Of a stretch of DNA of 64,000 nucleotides, positions 36,032-44,520 are shown piece by piece. A program made the position numbers and the translations under genes. Source of the stretch: DASSFZ01 sp035292585 (GTDB lineage Bacteria; Chloroflexota; Anaerolineae; Fen-1058). Position 1 is the stretch's first letter; each line of letters starts with the position of its first letter. Below the pieces are notes generated by a model. That model was not told where the DNA came from, searched no databases, and was given only the letters and a program-made list of their open reading frames with translations. The stretch lies in the NCBI GenBank assembly GCA_035292585.1, contig DATDPU010000014.1, positions 29,319 to 93,318 on the forward strand, given 5' to 3'.

Positions 36032-36088
36032 AATGGTAATTGGTAAATTGGTAACTGACCACCAATTTACCAGTTACCAATTTACCGA
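36032..36088. repeat. Perfect heptamer-type hairpin between shell genes
   Basis: GGTAAATTGGTAACTG and CAGTTACCAATTTACC are exact reverse complements separated by a short loop. This may partly terminate transcription or adjust shell stoichiometry between BMC-T and BMC-H. Confidence 0.9.
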
Positions 36089-36114
36089 TCCCCACTAACC
36101 CCAGGAGGAACTGA

Positions 36115-36423
36115 ATGGCTGAAGCGCTGGGCATGATCGAGTGCAAGAGTTTTGCAGCGATGGTTGAGGCGGCCGATGCGATGGTGAAAGCGGCCAAGGT
36201 CGAGTTGGTGTCGTACGAGAAGACCGGCGGCGGGTACGTGACGGCCATCGTGCGCGGCGACGTGGCGGCGGTGAAGGCGGCGGTCGAAGCCGGCGTGCGC
36301 AATGCCGAAAAAGTCGGCGAGGTCGTCTCGGTCCATGTCATCCCGCGCCCGCACCTCAACGTCGATGCCGTGCTGCCGTTGGGGCGTGAAGCCGAGGCCC
36401 AAAAGGACATACGGGGCGACTGA
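36115..36423 (+). CDS. BMC-H shell protein
   Basis: 102 residues with AGGAGG upstream of the ATG. Canonical Pfam-BMC hexamer: MAEALGMIECKSFAAMVEAADAM-like opening, AAKVELVSYEKTGGGYVTAIVRGDVAAVKAAVEAG, then VVSVHVIPRPH. This would be the main facet tile of the shell. The pore loop region reads KTGGGYV. It is the only BMC-H in the window. Confidence 0.96.
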   Translation: MAEALGMIECKSFAAMVEAADAMVKAAKVELVSYEKTGGGYVTAIVRGDVAAVKAAVEAGVRNAEKVGEVVSVHVIPRPHLNVDAVLPLGREAEAQKDIRGD

Positions 36424-36511
36424 TGCAACTCGCTCGCGTCACTTGCTCACCGCTCGCGTCCTCGCGGACGGCCACCGCGTCTCGCGGTGGTTGAGCACAG
36501 GATCTGGGACT

Positions 36512-36802
36512 ATGCAACTCGCTCGTGTCATCGGCACGCTCGTCGCCACGCGCAAGGACGAGAAACTGGAAGGCCTGAAGTTTCTGATCGTCCGCCCGAT
36601 CAACCCGGAGGGCCAGGACACGGCGAACGCTTTGGTTGCGGTGGACGCGGTGGGCGCCGGACTGGGCGAAGTCGTGATGATCGCCACCGGTTCGTCGGCG
36701 CGCCAGACGATCCTGACCGACAAGCGCCCGTGCGACGCCGTGATTATGGCGATCGTCGATACCTGGGAAGTGGGCGGCGCGGTCAAGTACCGTAAGGATT
36801 AG
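36512..36802 (+). CDS. BMC-P (EutN/CcmL) pentameric vertex protein 1
   Basis: 96 residues. EutN/CcmL fold: MQLARVIGTLVATRKDEKLEG, LKFLIVRPIN, AVDAVGAGLGEVVMIATGSSAR, DAVIMAIVDTWEV. It caps shell vertices as pentamers. The spacer before it contains a copy of its own first 20 bases at 36423-36442 (one internal mismatch before divergence), a probable duplication scar. The histidine kinase gene begins 6 bases after its stop. Confidence 0.95.
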   Translation: MQLARVIGTLVATRKDEKLEGLKFLIVRPINPEGQDTANALVAVDAVGAGLGEVVMIATGSSARQTILTDKRPCDAVIMAIVDTWEVGGAVKYRKD

Positions 36803-36808
36803 CTCGGC

Positions 36809-38980
36809 ATGGAACGTCGAACCGATTCCAAGCGCAATGCGGAGCCGGAGGATATCCTCCGGCGGCAGGAGGCGGGGTTGCGCCAGGTGCATGCCGCCGC
36901 GCTGTCGATCGCCGCTTCGCTCGATCTGGATCGAGTCTTGAACGAGATCGTCACGCGCGGCGCGCAGCTGCTTGATAACGCGGTGGTTCTGGTTTACTTG
37001 ATGAATAGCGGCGCCAACTTGCTGGAGCGCGTAGCGGGCAGCCACTTGGCCGCCGGGTTTACGCGCAGCTTGTTGGCGCACGGCGAAGGCCCCGCCGGGC
37101 GCGCGGCCGCGGCGGGGCGATCCATTCAGGTAGAAGATGCCGTTGCCGAAAATGAGAACCTGGAGCGTTTTGGGCCAGACCTCAGCCTTGGCAGCCTGAT
37201 CGCCGTGCCGCTGATTGCCAGCGGCGAGGTATTGGGCGTGCTGGAGGTGGGCCTTCCGTGCCGCGGGCCGCTCCCGCCCGGCACGGTCGAACTCTTGGAC
37301 TGGCTTGCGCCGCACGCCGCACTCGCCATCGCTCATGCGCGCTTGTTCGAACGCAGCCGTGAAATGTTGACGCTGTTGCAGGGCGTCAGCGATCGCAATG
37401 CGACAGTCAGCAGCGTGGCCCAATCGATTCTCGACGCGCACAACGATTTGCACCGTATGCTGGCCGACTCGCTGCAACGCATCCTATCACTGTTGGGACT
37501 CAAAGCGGGATCGATCCTGCTGGCCAATCCCGCCGGCCGGCGGCTACACATTGTCGTACATTACCGCTTCCCGCAGGACGACGCGGTGCTTGCGCCTCAG
37601 CAGCAGATTACGCCAACCGATCCGGGCCTGGCTGCCCAAGCCGCCTTGATCCGCCAGCCCATCGTCGTAGCGAACGTCGAACACGACCCGCTCACCCGGC
37701 CGGCGCTGGAACAGCTGCGCCGTTTCGGTATTGGCGCGCTGGCCGCGCTGCCGATGCTTGCCGATGATACGGTCGTCGGCGTGCTCATCGTCGCCGGTGA
37801 AGACGCCCAAGCGCTCGAGGCGGGCGCGTTGGACACGCTGCGTGTGATCGCCGGCGAGCTGGCCCTGGGCGCGGCCAATGCGCGCTTGTTCAGCCGGGTG
37901 CGGGCCGACCAGGAACAGTTCAAGGCGGTGATCGGCAGCAGCGGCGACGTGGTGCTCAGCCTGGACCGCCAGGGCCGGGTGACGCTGGCGAACGAGGCGG
38001 CGCAGCGCGCGTTCGGCTTCGATGCGCAGACCACCGGCATCCAACCGCTGGCCGAGATCACGACCAACGTCGCGCTCAACAGCGCCGTCGAGCAGGCCGT
38101 CCGCCACGAGATGCGCGAGCGCATCGGGTTCGAAGTGCCGCTCGCCGACGAGTCGGTGCTGTTCTGCAACCTGTCGCCGATCTTCGACGAAAACGAGCAA
38201 GTATTGGGCTGGGTCGCCGTGATGCAAGACATCACGCGCTTCAAAGAGACCGAGCGCATGAAGAGCGACATGATCCTCACCGCCTCACACGACCTGCGCA
38301 ACCCGGTCAACCTGACGCTGGGCGCGCTGGATATGTTGAGCCAGAACACGGAGAACCTGACCCCGATCCAACGTGAGGTGCTCGATCTCGCGTTAATCGG
38401 CGTGCGTCGCATCGAAGCGTTGATCGTCGATCTGCTCGACCTGGAACGCGTCGAGCGGCGCGTGGGTCTAAACCTGCGCGGGTGTGACCTGACGGAGATC
38501 GCTCGCGTCGTCGTCACCGAGAACCGCATGCAGACTCAAGCGAAGCAGCAGGTGTTTGAGGCCGACTTGCCCGACGATCTGCCGGCAGTGTGGGGCGATG
38601 CGCAGCGGTTGTATCAAGTCGTGGCAAATCTGGTCGGCAACGCGATCAAGTACACGCCGGACCGCGGTCGGATTGTCGTCCACCTGCATCAAGAAGACGA
38701 TCACGTTTTGCTAGAAGTCAGCGATACCGGTCGCGGCATTCCCCAAGAGGCTCAGGCGCGTGTCTTTGAGCGCTTCTACCGGGTGGCCGGTTCGTCCGCG
38801 ATCGATGCGACCGGCACCGGTTTAGGCCTGGCCCTGGTCAAAACGATTGTCGAACAGCATGGCGGGCGGGTGTGGGTGACCAGTCAAGTCGGTCACGGCT
38901 CCACCTTCCGCGTCAGCCTGCCGATCTGGCGTCCGCCGACCGGGGATGGTGCGCCGGCTGGCGTATTTGCCGCTGCCTGA
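36809..38980 (+). CDS. Cytosolic histidine kinase, GAF-GAF-PAS-HisKA-HATPase
   Basis: 723 residues without membrane helices. Domain order: short N-terminal helix, GAF 1 (~25-180), a connecting helix, GAF 2 (~215-365), PAS (~375-480), HisKA with SHDLRNP (phospho-His about 494) and an HATPase with NLVGNAIKYTP, DTGRGIP and GTGLGLALV. All catalytic boxes look intact. It should sense a soluble ligand or redox state. The start is 6 bases after a BMC-P gene and its stop is 2 bases before a receiver-cyclase, so it is transcribed with the microcompartment and probably phosphorylates one of the two receivers encoded in the locus. Confidence 0.92.
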   Translation: MERRTDSKRNAEPEDILRRQEAGLRQVHAAALSIAASLDLDRVLNEIVTRGAQLLDNAVVLVYLMNSGANLLERVAGSHLAAGFTRSLLAHGEGPAGRAAAAGRSIQVEDAVAENENLERFGPDLSLGSLIAVPLIASGEVLGVLEVGLPCRGPLPPGTVELLDWLAPHAALAIAHARLFERSREMLTLLQGVSDRNATVSSVAQSILDAHNDLHRMLADSLQRILSLLGLKAGSILLANPAGRRLHIVVHYRFPQDDAVLAPQQQITPTDPGLAAQAALIRQPIVVANVEHDPLTRPALEQLRRFGIGALAALPMLADDTVVGVLIVAGEDAQALEAGALDTLRVIAGELALGAANARLFSRVRADQEQFKAVIGSSGDVVLSLDRQGRVTLANEAAQRAFGFDAQTTGIQPLAEITTNVALNSAVEQAVRHEMRERIGFEVPLADESVLFCNLSPIFDENEQVLGWVAVMQDITRFKETERMKSDMILTASHDLRNPVNLTLGALDMLSQNTENLTPIQREVLDLALIGVRRIEALIVDLLDLERVERRVGLNLRGCDLTEIARVVVTENRMQTQAKQQVFEADLPDDLPAVWGDAQRLYQVVANLVGNAIKYTPDRGRIVVHLHQEDDHVLLEVSDTGRGIPQEAQARVFERFYRVAGSSAIDATGTGLGLALVKTIVEQHGGRVWVTSQVGHGSTFRVSLPIWRPPTGDGAPAGVFAAA

Positions 38981-38982
38981 GG

Positions 38983-40050
38983 ATGCGTGTGAGCACTGCC
39001 AAGATATTGACGGCCGAGGACATGCCCGACGAAGCGCGCGCGCTGAGCGAGTTTCTCGACGCGCAAGGTTACACGGTCATCAACGCGTTTGACGGCGAAG
39101 AGACGCTGATCAAGGCTCGCGTCGAGCAACCCGATCTGCTGCTGCTGGACATCCGCATGCCGGTGCTGGATGGCTTTCAAGTCTGCCAGCGTCTCAAGTC
39201 CGACCCGCTCACCGCCGACATCCCGATCTTCATGCTGACCGGCGTCGGTGAAGTGGGCGAGCGGGTGCGCGGGTTGAGCCTGGGCGCTGAAGACTACCTG
39301 ATTAAGCCCTATGACTTCGAAGAGCTGGCGGCGCGGATCGACGCGCGCATGCGCAACAAACGCTCGACCGATGCGCTGCGCTCGATGCAGCAGCGCATTC
39401 TCGACACGTTTCATCGCTACGTCGCGCCCTCCGTAGTCGAGCGGCTGCTGGCCGACCCGCAAATGGCGCGGCTGGGCGGCACGCGCCAGATGGTCACCGT
39501 CTTATACGCCGATTTTCGCGGCTATACCACGCTGGCCGAGACGCTGGCGCCTGAGCGGCTGATCGGCGTGTTGAACAGTCACCTAGGGGTAGCGGCGCGG
39601 GCGATCCTGCAGCACCAGGGCACGCTCGATAAGTTTATCGGCGATGCCGTCCTGGCGATCTTCAACGCGCCGCTGCAACAATCCGACCATGCTCTCCGCG
39701 CGCTGCGCGCGGCAGTTGCGCTTCAAGAGGGACTGCACCAGCTGCACGAGACGCTGGCGCCGCAGTTGCGGTTGCCGTGCTCGGTCGGCGTCAGCACCGG
39801 CGACGCCGTCGTCGGCAACATCGGCGCAGCCGAGATCGTGAACTATACCGCCGTGGGCGATGTGGTGAACCTGGCGCAACGCATCGAGGCTAATACCGAG
39901 GATGGACAGATCGTCTTTACGGATGCAACCTACCGGCGCGTGTCCGATTTCGTCGAATGTGACACGCTGGGGCCGCGCGTCGTGCGCGGTCGATCGGGCA
40001 GCATCGACCTGTTCCGTTTTACCGGGTTCAAGAAGATACTGATTCAGTAG
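38983..40050 (+). CDS. Receiver-class III adenylate/guanylate cyclase
   Basis: 355 residues from ATG 38983. Receiver domain (~1-125): ILTAEDMPDE, LLLLDIRMPVLDG with Asp56, and DYLIKPYDFEEL. A helical linker leads to a class III cyclase domain (~155-350): VTVLYADFRGYTTLAE with the first metal Asp, LDKFIGDAVLAIFNAP with the second, GVSTGDAVVGNIG, and YTAVGDVVNLAQRIE with the transition-state Asn/Arg. The Lys in DKFIGD and Thr in YTAVGD favour ATP over GTP. It would turn kinase output into cAMP. Coupled (2 bases) to the kinase and placed within the BMC locus. Confidence 0.92.
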   Translation: MRVSTAKILTAEDMPDEARALSEFLDAQGYTVINAFDGEETLIKARVEQPDLLLLDIRMPVLDGFQVCQRLKSDPLTADIPIFMLTGVGEVGERVRGLSLGAEDYLIKPYDFEELAARIDARMRNKRSTDALRSMQQRILDTFHRYVAPSVVERLLADPQMARLGGTRQMVTVLYADFRGYTTLAETLAPERLIGVLNSHLGVAARAILQHQGTLDKFIGDAVLAIFNAPLQQSDHALRALRAAVALQEGLHQLHETLAPQLRLPCSVGVSTGDAVVGNIGAAEIVNYTAVGDVVNLAQRIEANTEDGQIVFTDATYRRVSDFVECDTLGPRVVRGRSGSIDLFRFTGFKKILIQ

Positions 40051-40169
40051 TCGTCATGAACGGCGTTCACCCCTACGGATGAAAATAACCTTGGGCTGCC
40101 CCCCACCCGGCCTCGCCCCACGGGGGAGAGGAGAGGCGCTCCCGCTCTCTCGCGAAGCGCACCCGAAGA

Positions 40170-40218
40170 GTAGTTTAGCCCCTGGTGGGCGGGCAACGGG
40201 CACGAGGCCCTACACTAC
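40170..40218. repeat. GTAG...CTAC dispersed repeat, copy 1
   Basis: GTAGTTTAGCCCCTGGTGGG ... GGGCACGAGGCCCTACACTAC. Same family at 47371-47419, 47467-47548 and 59219-59281. Confidence 0.8.
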
Positions 40219-40239
40219 GGCACACTGGTTCAATACATG

Positions 40240-40289
40240 AGCGCAAACTGCTACCTGTTTACTTGTTACCTGTCTACCTGGGTGAGTAT
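40240..40289 (+). repeat. TTACCTG heptamer array before aldehyde dehydrogenase
   Basis: CTGCTACCTGTTTACTTGTTACCTGTCTACC units fill the leader just before the ATG at 40290. The stretch GGGTGAG between array and ATG is the only ribosome-binding-site candidate. Confidence 0.75.
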
Positions 40290-41774
40290 ATGTCCGAAGC
40301 GATGATTATCGACGAAGCCCGAATTCAGCAGATTGTGGCGGAGGCAATCGCCGAGCTGCGCGGGACAACGGTGGTCAAACCGACGGAGGGTCGGCGACTG
40401 TCCCCTCCGCTGCGCTCCGAGGATCTGCGAGAGTCGCCTCCTACAAGCGGCGATGGCGTCTTCCCTGACGTTGATAGCGCGGTCGCCGCGGCCAACACGG
40501 CGTACCGGCAATTTCGGCGGATGCCGCTGGAACTGCGCGCCAGGCTGATCGCCGCGATGCGGCGCGCCGCCGAAGAGGCGGCGGCGGCGCTCGCACATGA
40601 GGCCTGGCAAGAAACCGGGCTGGGTCGCTACGAAGACAAGATCGAGAAGAACCTGCTCAATGCGCGCAAGACGCCTGGCACGGAAGACTTGACCACGACC
40701 GCCTGGAGCGGCGATCACGGCTTGACCATCGTCGAGTGGGCGCCCTTCGGCGTGCTCGCTTCGATCACGCCCAGCACCAACCCCATCGCGACCGTGATCG
40801 GCAACTCGATCGGCAATATTGCAGCGGGCAATGCGATCGTGTTCAATGCGCACCCGGCGGCCAAGCGCTGCTCGGCCAGCGGCGTGCGCGTGCTCAATCG
40901 CGCCATCCAGGCCGCGGGCGGCCCCCCCAACCTGATCACGTGCATCGCCGAACCGACGATCGAATCGGCGCAGGCGCTGATGCGTCACAAAGGCGTGCGC
41001 GTGATCCTGGTGACGGGCGGCATGCCCGTGGTGCGCGAGGCCATGACGACCGGCAAACGCGCTATTTGCGCCGGGCCGGGTAACCCGCCCGCCGTGGTCG
41101 ACGAGAGCGCCGACCTGGAGGTAGCCGGCAAGGGCATCGTCAAAGGCGCAGCGTTCGACAATAACGTGATTTGCACGGATGAGAAAGAGATCATCGCCGT
41201 CGATGCGATTGCCGACAACCTCAAACGCAGTCTGGCGGCGCACGGCGCGCTGGAACTTTCGTCCTGGCAGCTCAATCGGTTGTGCAAGGCGATCTTTGAA
41301 GAGGATCGCGGCCCCGGCAAACCCGGTGTGATGAATAAGAAGTTCGTCGGCAAGGATGCCAGCGTGCTGCTGGCCGAGATCGGCGTCAGCGCGGGGAAAG
41401 AGATGCGCCTGCTGTTCGCCGACGTGCCGCGCGATCACCCGCTGGTGTGGAGCGAACAGCTCATGCCCGTGATCCCGCTGGTGCGCGTCAACGACGCCGA
41501 CGAAGCGATCGATCTGGCGGTGCAGGCCGAGCACGGCTTCCGGCACACGGCCGTGATGTATTCGCGGAACATCGATCACCTGGACCGCATGGCGCGCGAG
41601 ATCGACTGCTCGATCTTCGTCAAGAATGGGCCGAATCTGTCCGGGTTGGGGTACAATGGGGAAGGCTACTGCTCGTTCTCGATCGCCGGGACGACCGGCG
41701 AGGGCATGACCCGGCCCAGCACGTTTTGCCGGCCCCGCCGCTGCACGCTGGTGGATTCGTTCAGGATAGTGTAA
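40290..41774 (+). CDS. BMC aldehyde dehydrogenase, CoA-acylating type (PduP/EutE-like)
   Basis: 494 residues. Catalytic domain (~60-494) resembles EutE/PduP, which oxidise acetaldehyde or propionaldehyde to acyl-CoA with NAD: ITPSTNPIATVIGNSIG, VTGGMPVVREAM, GPGNPPAVVDESAD and FDNNVICTDEKE with catalytic Cys295. The N-terminus IDEARIQQIVAEAIAELRG is a typical amphipathic encapsulation peptide. Between helix and enzyme, residues ~34-53 (starting GRRLSPPLRSED) are encoded by a GGAGGCGACTC-family repeat, so the cargo linker is repeat-derived. It would consume aldehydes from DeoC and the class II aldolase. Confidence 0.94.
   Translation: MSEAMIIDEARIQQIVAEAIAELRGTTVVKPTEGRRLSPPLRSEDLRESPPTSGDGVFPDVDSAVAAANTAYRQFRRMPLELRARLIAAMRRAAEEAAAALAHEAWQETGLGRYEDKIEKNLLNARKTPGTEDLTTTAWSGDHGLTIVEWAPFGVLASITPSTNPIATVIGNSIGNIAAGNAIVFNAHPAAKRCSASGVRVLNRAIQAAGGPPNLITCIAEPTIESAQALMRHKGVRVILVTGGMPVVREAMTTGKRAICAGPGNPPAVVDESADLEVAGKGIVKGAAFDNNVICTDEKEIIAVDAIADNLKRSLAAHGALELSSWQLNRLCKAIFEEDRGPGKPGVMNKKFVGKDASVLLAEIGVSAGKEMRLLFADVPRDHPLVWSEQLMPVIPLVRVNDADEAIDLAVQAEHGFRHTAVMYSRNIDHLDRMAREIDCSIFVKNGPNLSGLGYNGEGYCSFSIAGTTGEGMTRPSTFCRPRRCTLVDSFRIV
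40389..40448 (+). repeat. GGAGGCGACTC long-form repeat inside aldehyde dehydrogenase
   Basis: GGTCGGCGACTGTCCCCTCC ... GGATCTGCGAGAGTCGCC TCCTACAAGC, co-linear with the intergenic copy at 23482-23530 and here read in frame as a 20-residue linker. Confidence 0.88.
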
Positions 41775-41824
41775 TGGCGAGTGCGCAGTTGCAGGGCGCT
41801 CGCCCCGATTGAGCGAGGTGCATT

Positions 41825-42382
41825 ATGCAAGCCGGCCAGGTCACTTCACGACGGCTCACGGTAGACTTCTTCAGCCATAGCCACCGCATCTCGACGCAGT
41901 TCTTGATCCGCGCCCGGCCGCTGGCCGATACGCTCAACGATCACACCCTGTCGTACGTCGACCTGGACATCGCTTACGTCTCGCGCATCGATAAGCCGGG
42001 GGAGCTGATCGCCGACTACACGCTCTCGATCCTGCGCAAAGAGAACATTTCGTTTTGCCTGGTCGCGGCGCAAATCGAGATGGCCGTGAAACAGCTACCC
42101 TCCGGGCAGTATTTCGCACGCCGCAGCCGGAGCGTGTTCTGCACCGTGCCCTCGTTCGAGATCACGGGTCTGATCGACGTGCCGGGCAACGTGGACCTGC
42201 ACAAGATGATGGCGATCGGCGTCGAGCGCTTCATGCCGATTTACAAAGCGAAGGCGACCATCTCGCTGCTCCAGTCGGTGAGCTTCAGCGGCGAGCTGAT
42301 CCTGGTGAACAAGGAACGCATTCAAGTTTTGTGCCTGGGCGATGCACCGACCGCGGCGAATGCCGCAGCGGGGAGTAGCTAA
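41825..42382 (+). CDS. Unknown protein encoded within BMC locus
   Basis: 185 residues, soluble, no BMC domain, no signal peptide. Predicted mixed beta structure: RLTVDFFSHSHRISTQFLI, DIAYVSRIDKPGELIADYTLS, SVFCTVPSFEITGLIDVPG, then LILVNKERIQVLCLGD and an Ala/Ser-rich tail. I do not recognise the family. Its stop overlaps the ATG of the REC-CpaE gene (TAATG), so the two are coupled and may form a complex. It follows the aldehyde dehydrogenase by 50 bases. Confidence 0.75.
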   Translation: MQAGQVTSRRLTVDFFSHSHRISTQFLIRARPLADTLNDHTLSYVDLDIAYVSRIDKPGELIADYTLSILRKENISFCLVAAQIEMAVKQLPSGQYFARRSRSVFCTVPSFEITGLIDVPGNVDLHKMMAIGVERFMPIYKAKATISLLQSVSFSGELILVNKERIQVLCLGDAPTAANAAAGSS

Positions 42383-43470
42383 TGGCCAACGTACTCGTCA
42401 TCGACGACGACCTCGATCTGCTGAACATGCTCCGGCTGATGCTCGAACGCGGCGGGCACACGGTGAGCACCACCGCCGACGGCGCCGACGGGCTGAACAA
42501 GGCGCGCGAGCTCAACCCCGATATCGCCATCATCGACGTGATGATGCCCGGTATGCATGGTTACCAGGTCTGCCGCAAGCTGCGCGAAGACCCGGCGACG
42601 GCGCATCTCGCCATTCTGATCCTCACGGCGCGGGCCCAACCCGTCGACCGCGAAGCGGCGCTGGCGGCCCAGGCGGATGATTACATGTCCAAGCCGGTGT
42701 CGCCCACCGAGCTGCTCACCAAAGTGAACGAGCTGCTCAATCGCAAGCAGGCGGCGGACGAGCCGAAACAGTTCTTGCTGACGCTGCTGTCGTTGCGCGG
42801 CGGGGTGGGCGTCACGTCGATCGCCGTCAACCTCGCGCTCACCGTGCAGCAATCGGGCGCCGGCACCTGCCTGGTCGATCTGGCGCCGGGCGCCGGGCAT
42901 ACCGCGCTCCAACTGCGCTTAACCCCGAAGGTCAGCTGGATGGACTGGTTGCGCACGCCGGCCGATTTGAATGCGCAAGGGATCGATAAGTATCTGCTGA
43001 CGCACGAGAGCGGGTTACGCCTGCTGGCCGCGCCCTTTGTGCCCGCGCCCGAAACCAACGTCCCGCCCGAACCTTTCCTCAAGATGTTGAGCCTGTTGCG
43101 CGAGAAGTTCCAGCGCGTGATCGTCGATGCGCCGCCGGTGCTCAACGGCGCGGCGCGCGCCGCGGTGCAAATCGCCGACGAGATCTGGCTGGTGTTGGCC
43201 CCTGAAGTCGCCTCGCTGCAATCGACGGTTGCCACCCTGCGCGCGCTCAAGGCGCTCAACGTCGACGACGACAAGATCGCGCTGGTCAGCAACCAGGTCT
43301 CGGCGCGCCCCGGCCTCACCCAGCCGGCGATCGAAAAGGCGCTGAACCGCCCGGTGGCTGCCGCATTGCCGTATGACGAAGCGCAAGCTGCTACCATCGG
43401 GCAGGGTGCGCCGCTCATGCTCGGCCAGCCCGATTCGCCCCTGGCCGCCGCCATCCGAGCCATCGCGTGA
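42382..43470 (+). CDS. Receiver-CpaE/MinD-like fusion with degenerate P-loop
   Basis: 362 residues. N-terminal receiver (~1-125): VLVIDDDLD, IAIIDVMMPGMHG with Asp52, and MSKPVSPTEL, all intact. C-terminal ~230 residues follow the ParA/MinD/CpaE fold (SLRGGVGVTSIAVNLAL at ~137, VIVDAPPVLNG, WLVLAPEVASLQS). In the deviant Walker A region Arg139 and Val144 replace the two lysines of KGGxGKT, so ATP hydrolysis is doubtful, as in CpaE-type proteins. Such proteins position pili, flagella or cargo. In a BMC operon a role in localising or partitioning compartments is an attractive inference, by analogy with McdA for carboxysomes. Confidence 0.85.
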   Translation: MANVLVIDDDLDLLNMLRLMLERGGHTVSTTADGADGLNKARELNPDIAIIDVMMPGMHGYQVCRKLREDPATAHLAILILTARAQPVDREAALAAQADDYMSKPVSPTELLTKVNELLNRKQAADEPKQFLLTLLSLRGGVGVTSIAVNLALTVQQSGAGTCLVDLAPGAGHTALQLRLTPKVSWMDWLRTPADLNAQGIDKYLLTHESGLRLLAAPFVPAPETNVPPEPFLKMLSLLREKFQRVIVDAPPVLNGAARAAVQIADEIWLVLAPEVASLQSTVATLRALKALNVDDDKIALVSNQVSARPGLTQPAIEKALNRPVAAALPYDEAQAATIGQGAPLMLGQPDSPLAAAIRAIA

Positions 43471-43550
43471 TTAGAGATTGGAGATTAGAACCTGGAAGTT
43501 GGAGGGCGGGACTCTAATCTCCACCCTCCATTCTCCAATTTCTAAATCTT
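43469..43550. repeat. GGAGATT heptamer inverted repeat
   Basis: ATTAGAGATTGGAGATTAGA on the left pairs with TCTAATCTCC and CCAATTTCTAAATCT on the right, between the REC-CpaE and second BMC-T genes. Confidence 0.8.
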
Positions 43551-43554
43551 TCTC

Positions 43555-44214
43555 ATGCCGAAATCCTCTGCACCGACATCTTACTCGACCGACCCTGTCG
43601 CCCTCGCTCTCGTTGAGTTCAGCAGCATTGCCGCCGGGATGCACGCCGGCGACGCGATGGCGAAGAAAGCGCCGATCGCGCGGCTGATAGCTGGCACTGT
43701 GCACCCCGGCAAATACCTGGTCTTGATCAGCGGCGCGGTAGCCGATGTCGAAGAATCACTCAAAGCGGGACGCAATACGGGTGGCAGCAACGTCATCGAT
43801 TTCGTGTTTCTGCCGCAGGTGCATCCGGCGGTAGTGGAGGCTATTGCCGCCAGCGCCGCGCCGGGCCAGGCCGGAGAACGTGCGGTGCGCGGGCCGGCGT
43901 TGGGCGTGATCGAGACGGGCGGCGTCGCGGCGGCTATCCACGCCGCCGATGCCGGTGTGAAGGGCGCCGAAGTCTCGCTGCTGGAATTGCGCCTGGCCGA
44001 TGGCTTGCACGGCAAGGGCTTAGTGCTGTACACCGGCGAGGTGCAGGACGTAGCGGCCGCGGTCGAGATCGGCGCACGGGCCATCGAGGCGAGCTTGCTG
44101 CTCAACCAGATCGTCATCCCGCAGTTGCACGCCGAGATGGGCGCGAACATCATTTCGCAAACGCGGTTCGGCGAGAATGTGAGCCGAACTGCAATCAGTG
44201 ACGGACTGAGATAG
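43555..44214 (+). CDS. BMC-T shell protein, second type
   Basis: 219 residues. Two clear BMC folds: ~12-95 (VALALVEFSSIAAGMHAGDAM, TVHPGKYLVLISGAVADVEESL) and ~115-200 (GPALGVIETGGVAAAIHAADA, GLHGKGLVLYTGEVQDVAAAVE). The resemblance is to PduT/EtuB-like tandem-domain trimers. No Cys suitable for a pore Fe-S cluster lies in the central pore region. The sequence is unlike the first BMC-T gene of this locus, so the shell should have two trimer types. Confidence 0.93.
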   Translation: MPKSSAPTSYSTDPVALALVEFSSIAAGMHAGDAMAKKAPIARLIAGTVHPGKYLVLISGAVADVEESLKAGRNTGGSNVIDFVFLPQVHPAVVEAIAASAAPGQAGERAVRGPALGVIETGGVAAAIHAADAGVKGAEVSLLELRLADGLHGKGLVLYTGEVQDVAAAVEIGARAIEASLLLNQIVIPQLHAEMGANIISQTRFGENVSRTAISDGLR

Positions 44215-44253
44215 GATTAAATAACGACGTTTGTAGTTGTGGGAGGCGTGACG

Positions 44254-44520
44254 ATGGCAAAGGTACTTCGAGAAAAGTTTCCGATTGTCTATGAGGCAGG
44301 CAAAGCCCAAGCGGTTATCGTTGACGTAGAAACGTTCGACCGCATAATCCGTACGCTTGAACGTCTACAACAACTTGCGGATAGCCCGGAGGAGACCCGC
44401 TGGATATTTGAGGTGGTCGAACAGGCGCGGGCTTATCGAGCAGCGCATCCTGAAGAAGCGATGACGTATGAATCGCCTGAGGCCGTATTAGAGGCTCTGA
44501 ACCGGACAGAGCCTGAATGA
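44254..44520 (+). CDS. Antitoxin-like protein (Phd/YefM/RelB type)
   Basis: 88 residues; ATG 44254 has GGGAGG upstream. The short N-terminal strand KFPIVYEAGKAQAVIVDVETFDRI matches prevent-host-death-style antitoxins (the AVIVDVETFDRI region), followed by a helical, acidic C-terminus that would bind the toxin. It overlaps the following toxin-like gene by 4 bases (ATGA), the standard layout of type II modules. Confidence 0.75.
   Translation: MAKVLREKFPIVYEAGKAQAVIVDVETFDRIIRTLERLQQLADSPEETRWIFEVVEQARAYRAAHPEEAMTYESPEAVLEALNRTEPE

Noticed and set aside
41825..42382. A third BMC-T or an extra shell protein
   Set aside because: No BMC fold signature (no EVxG/KAA-like strand-helix pattern) could be found in the translation, so it is left as unknown.
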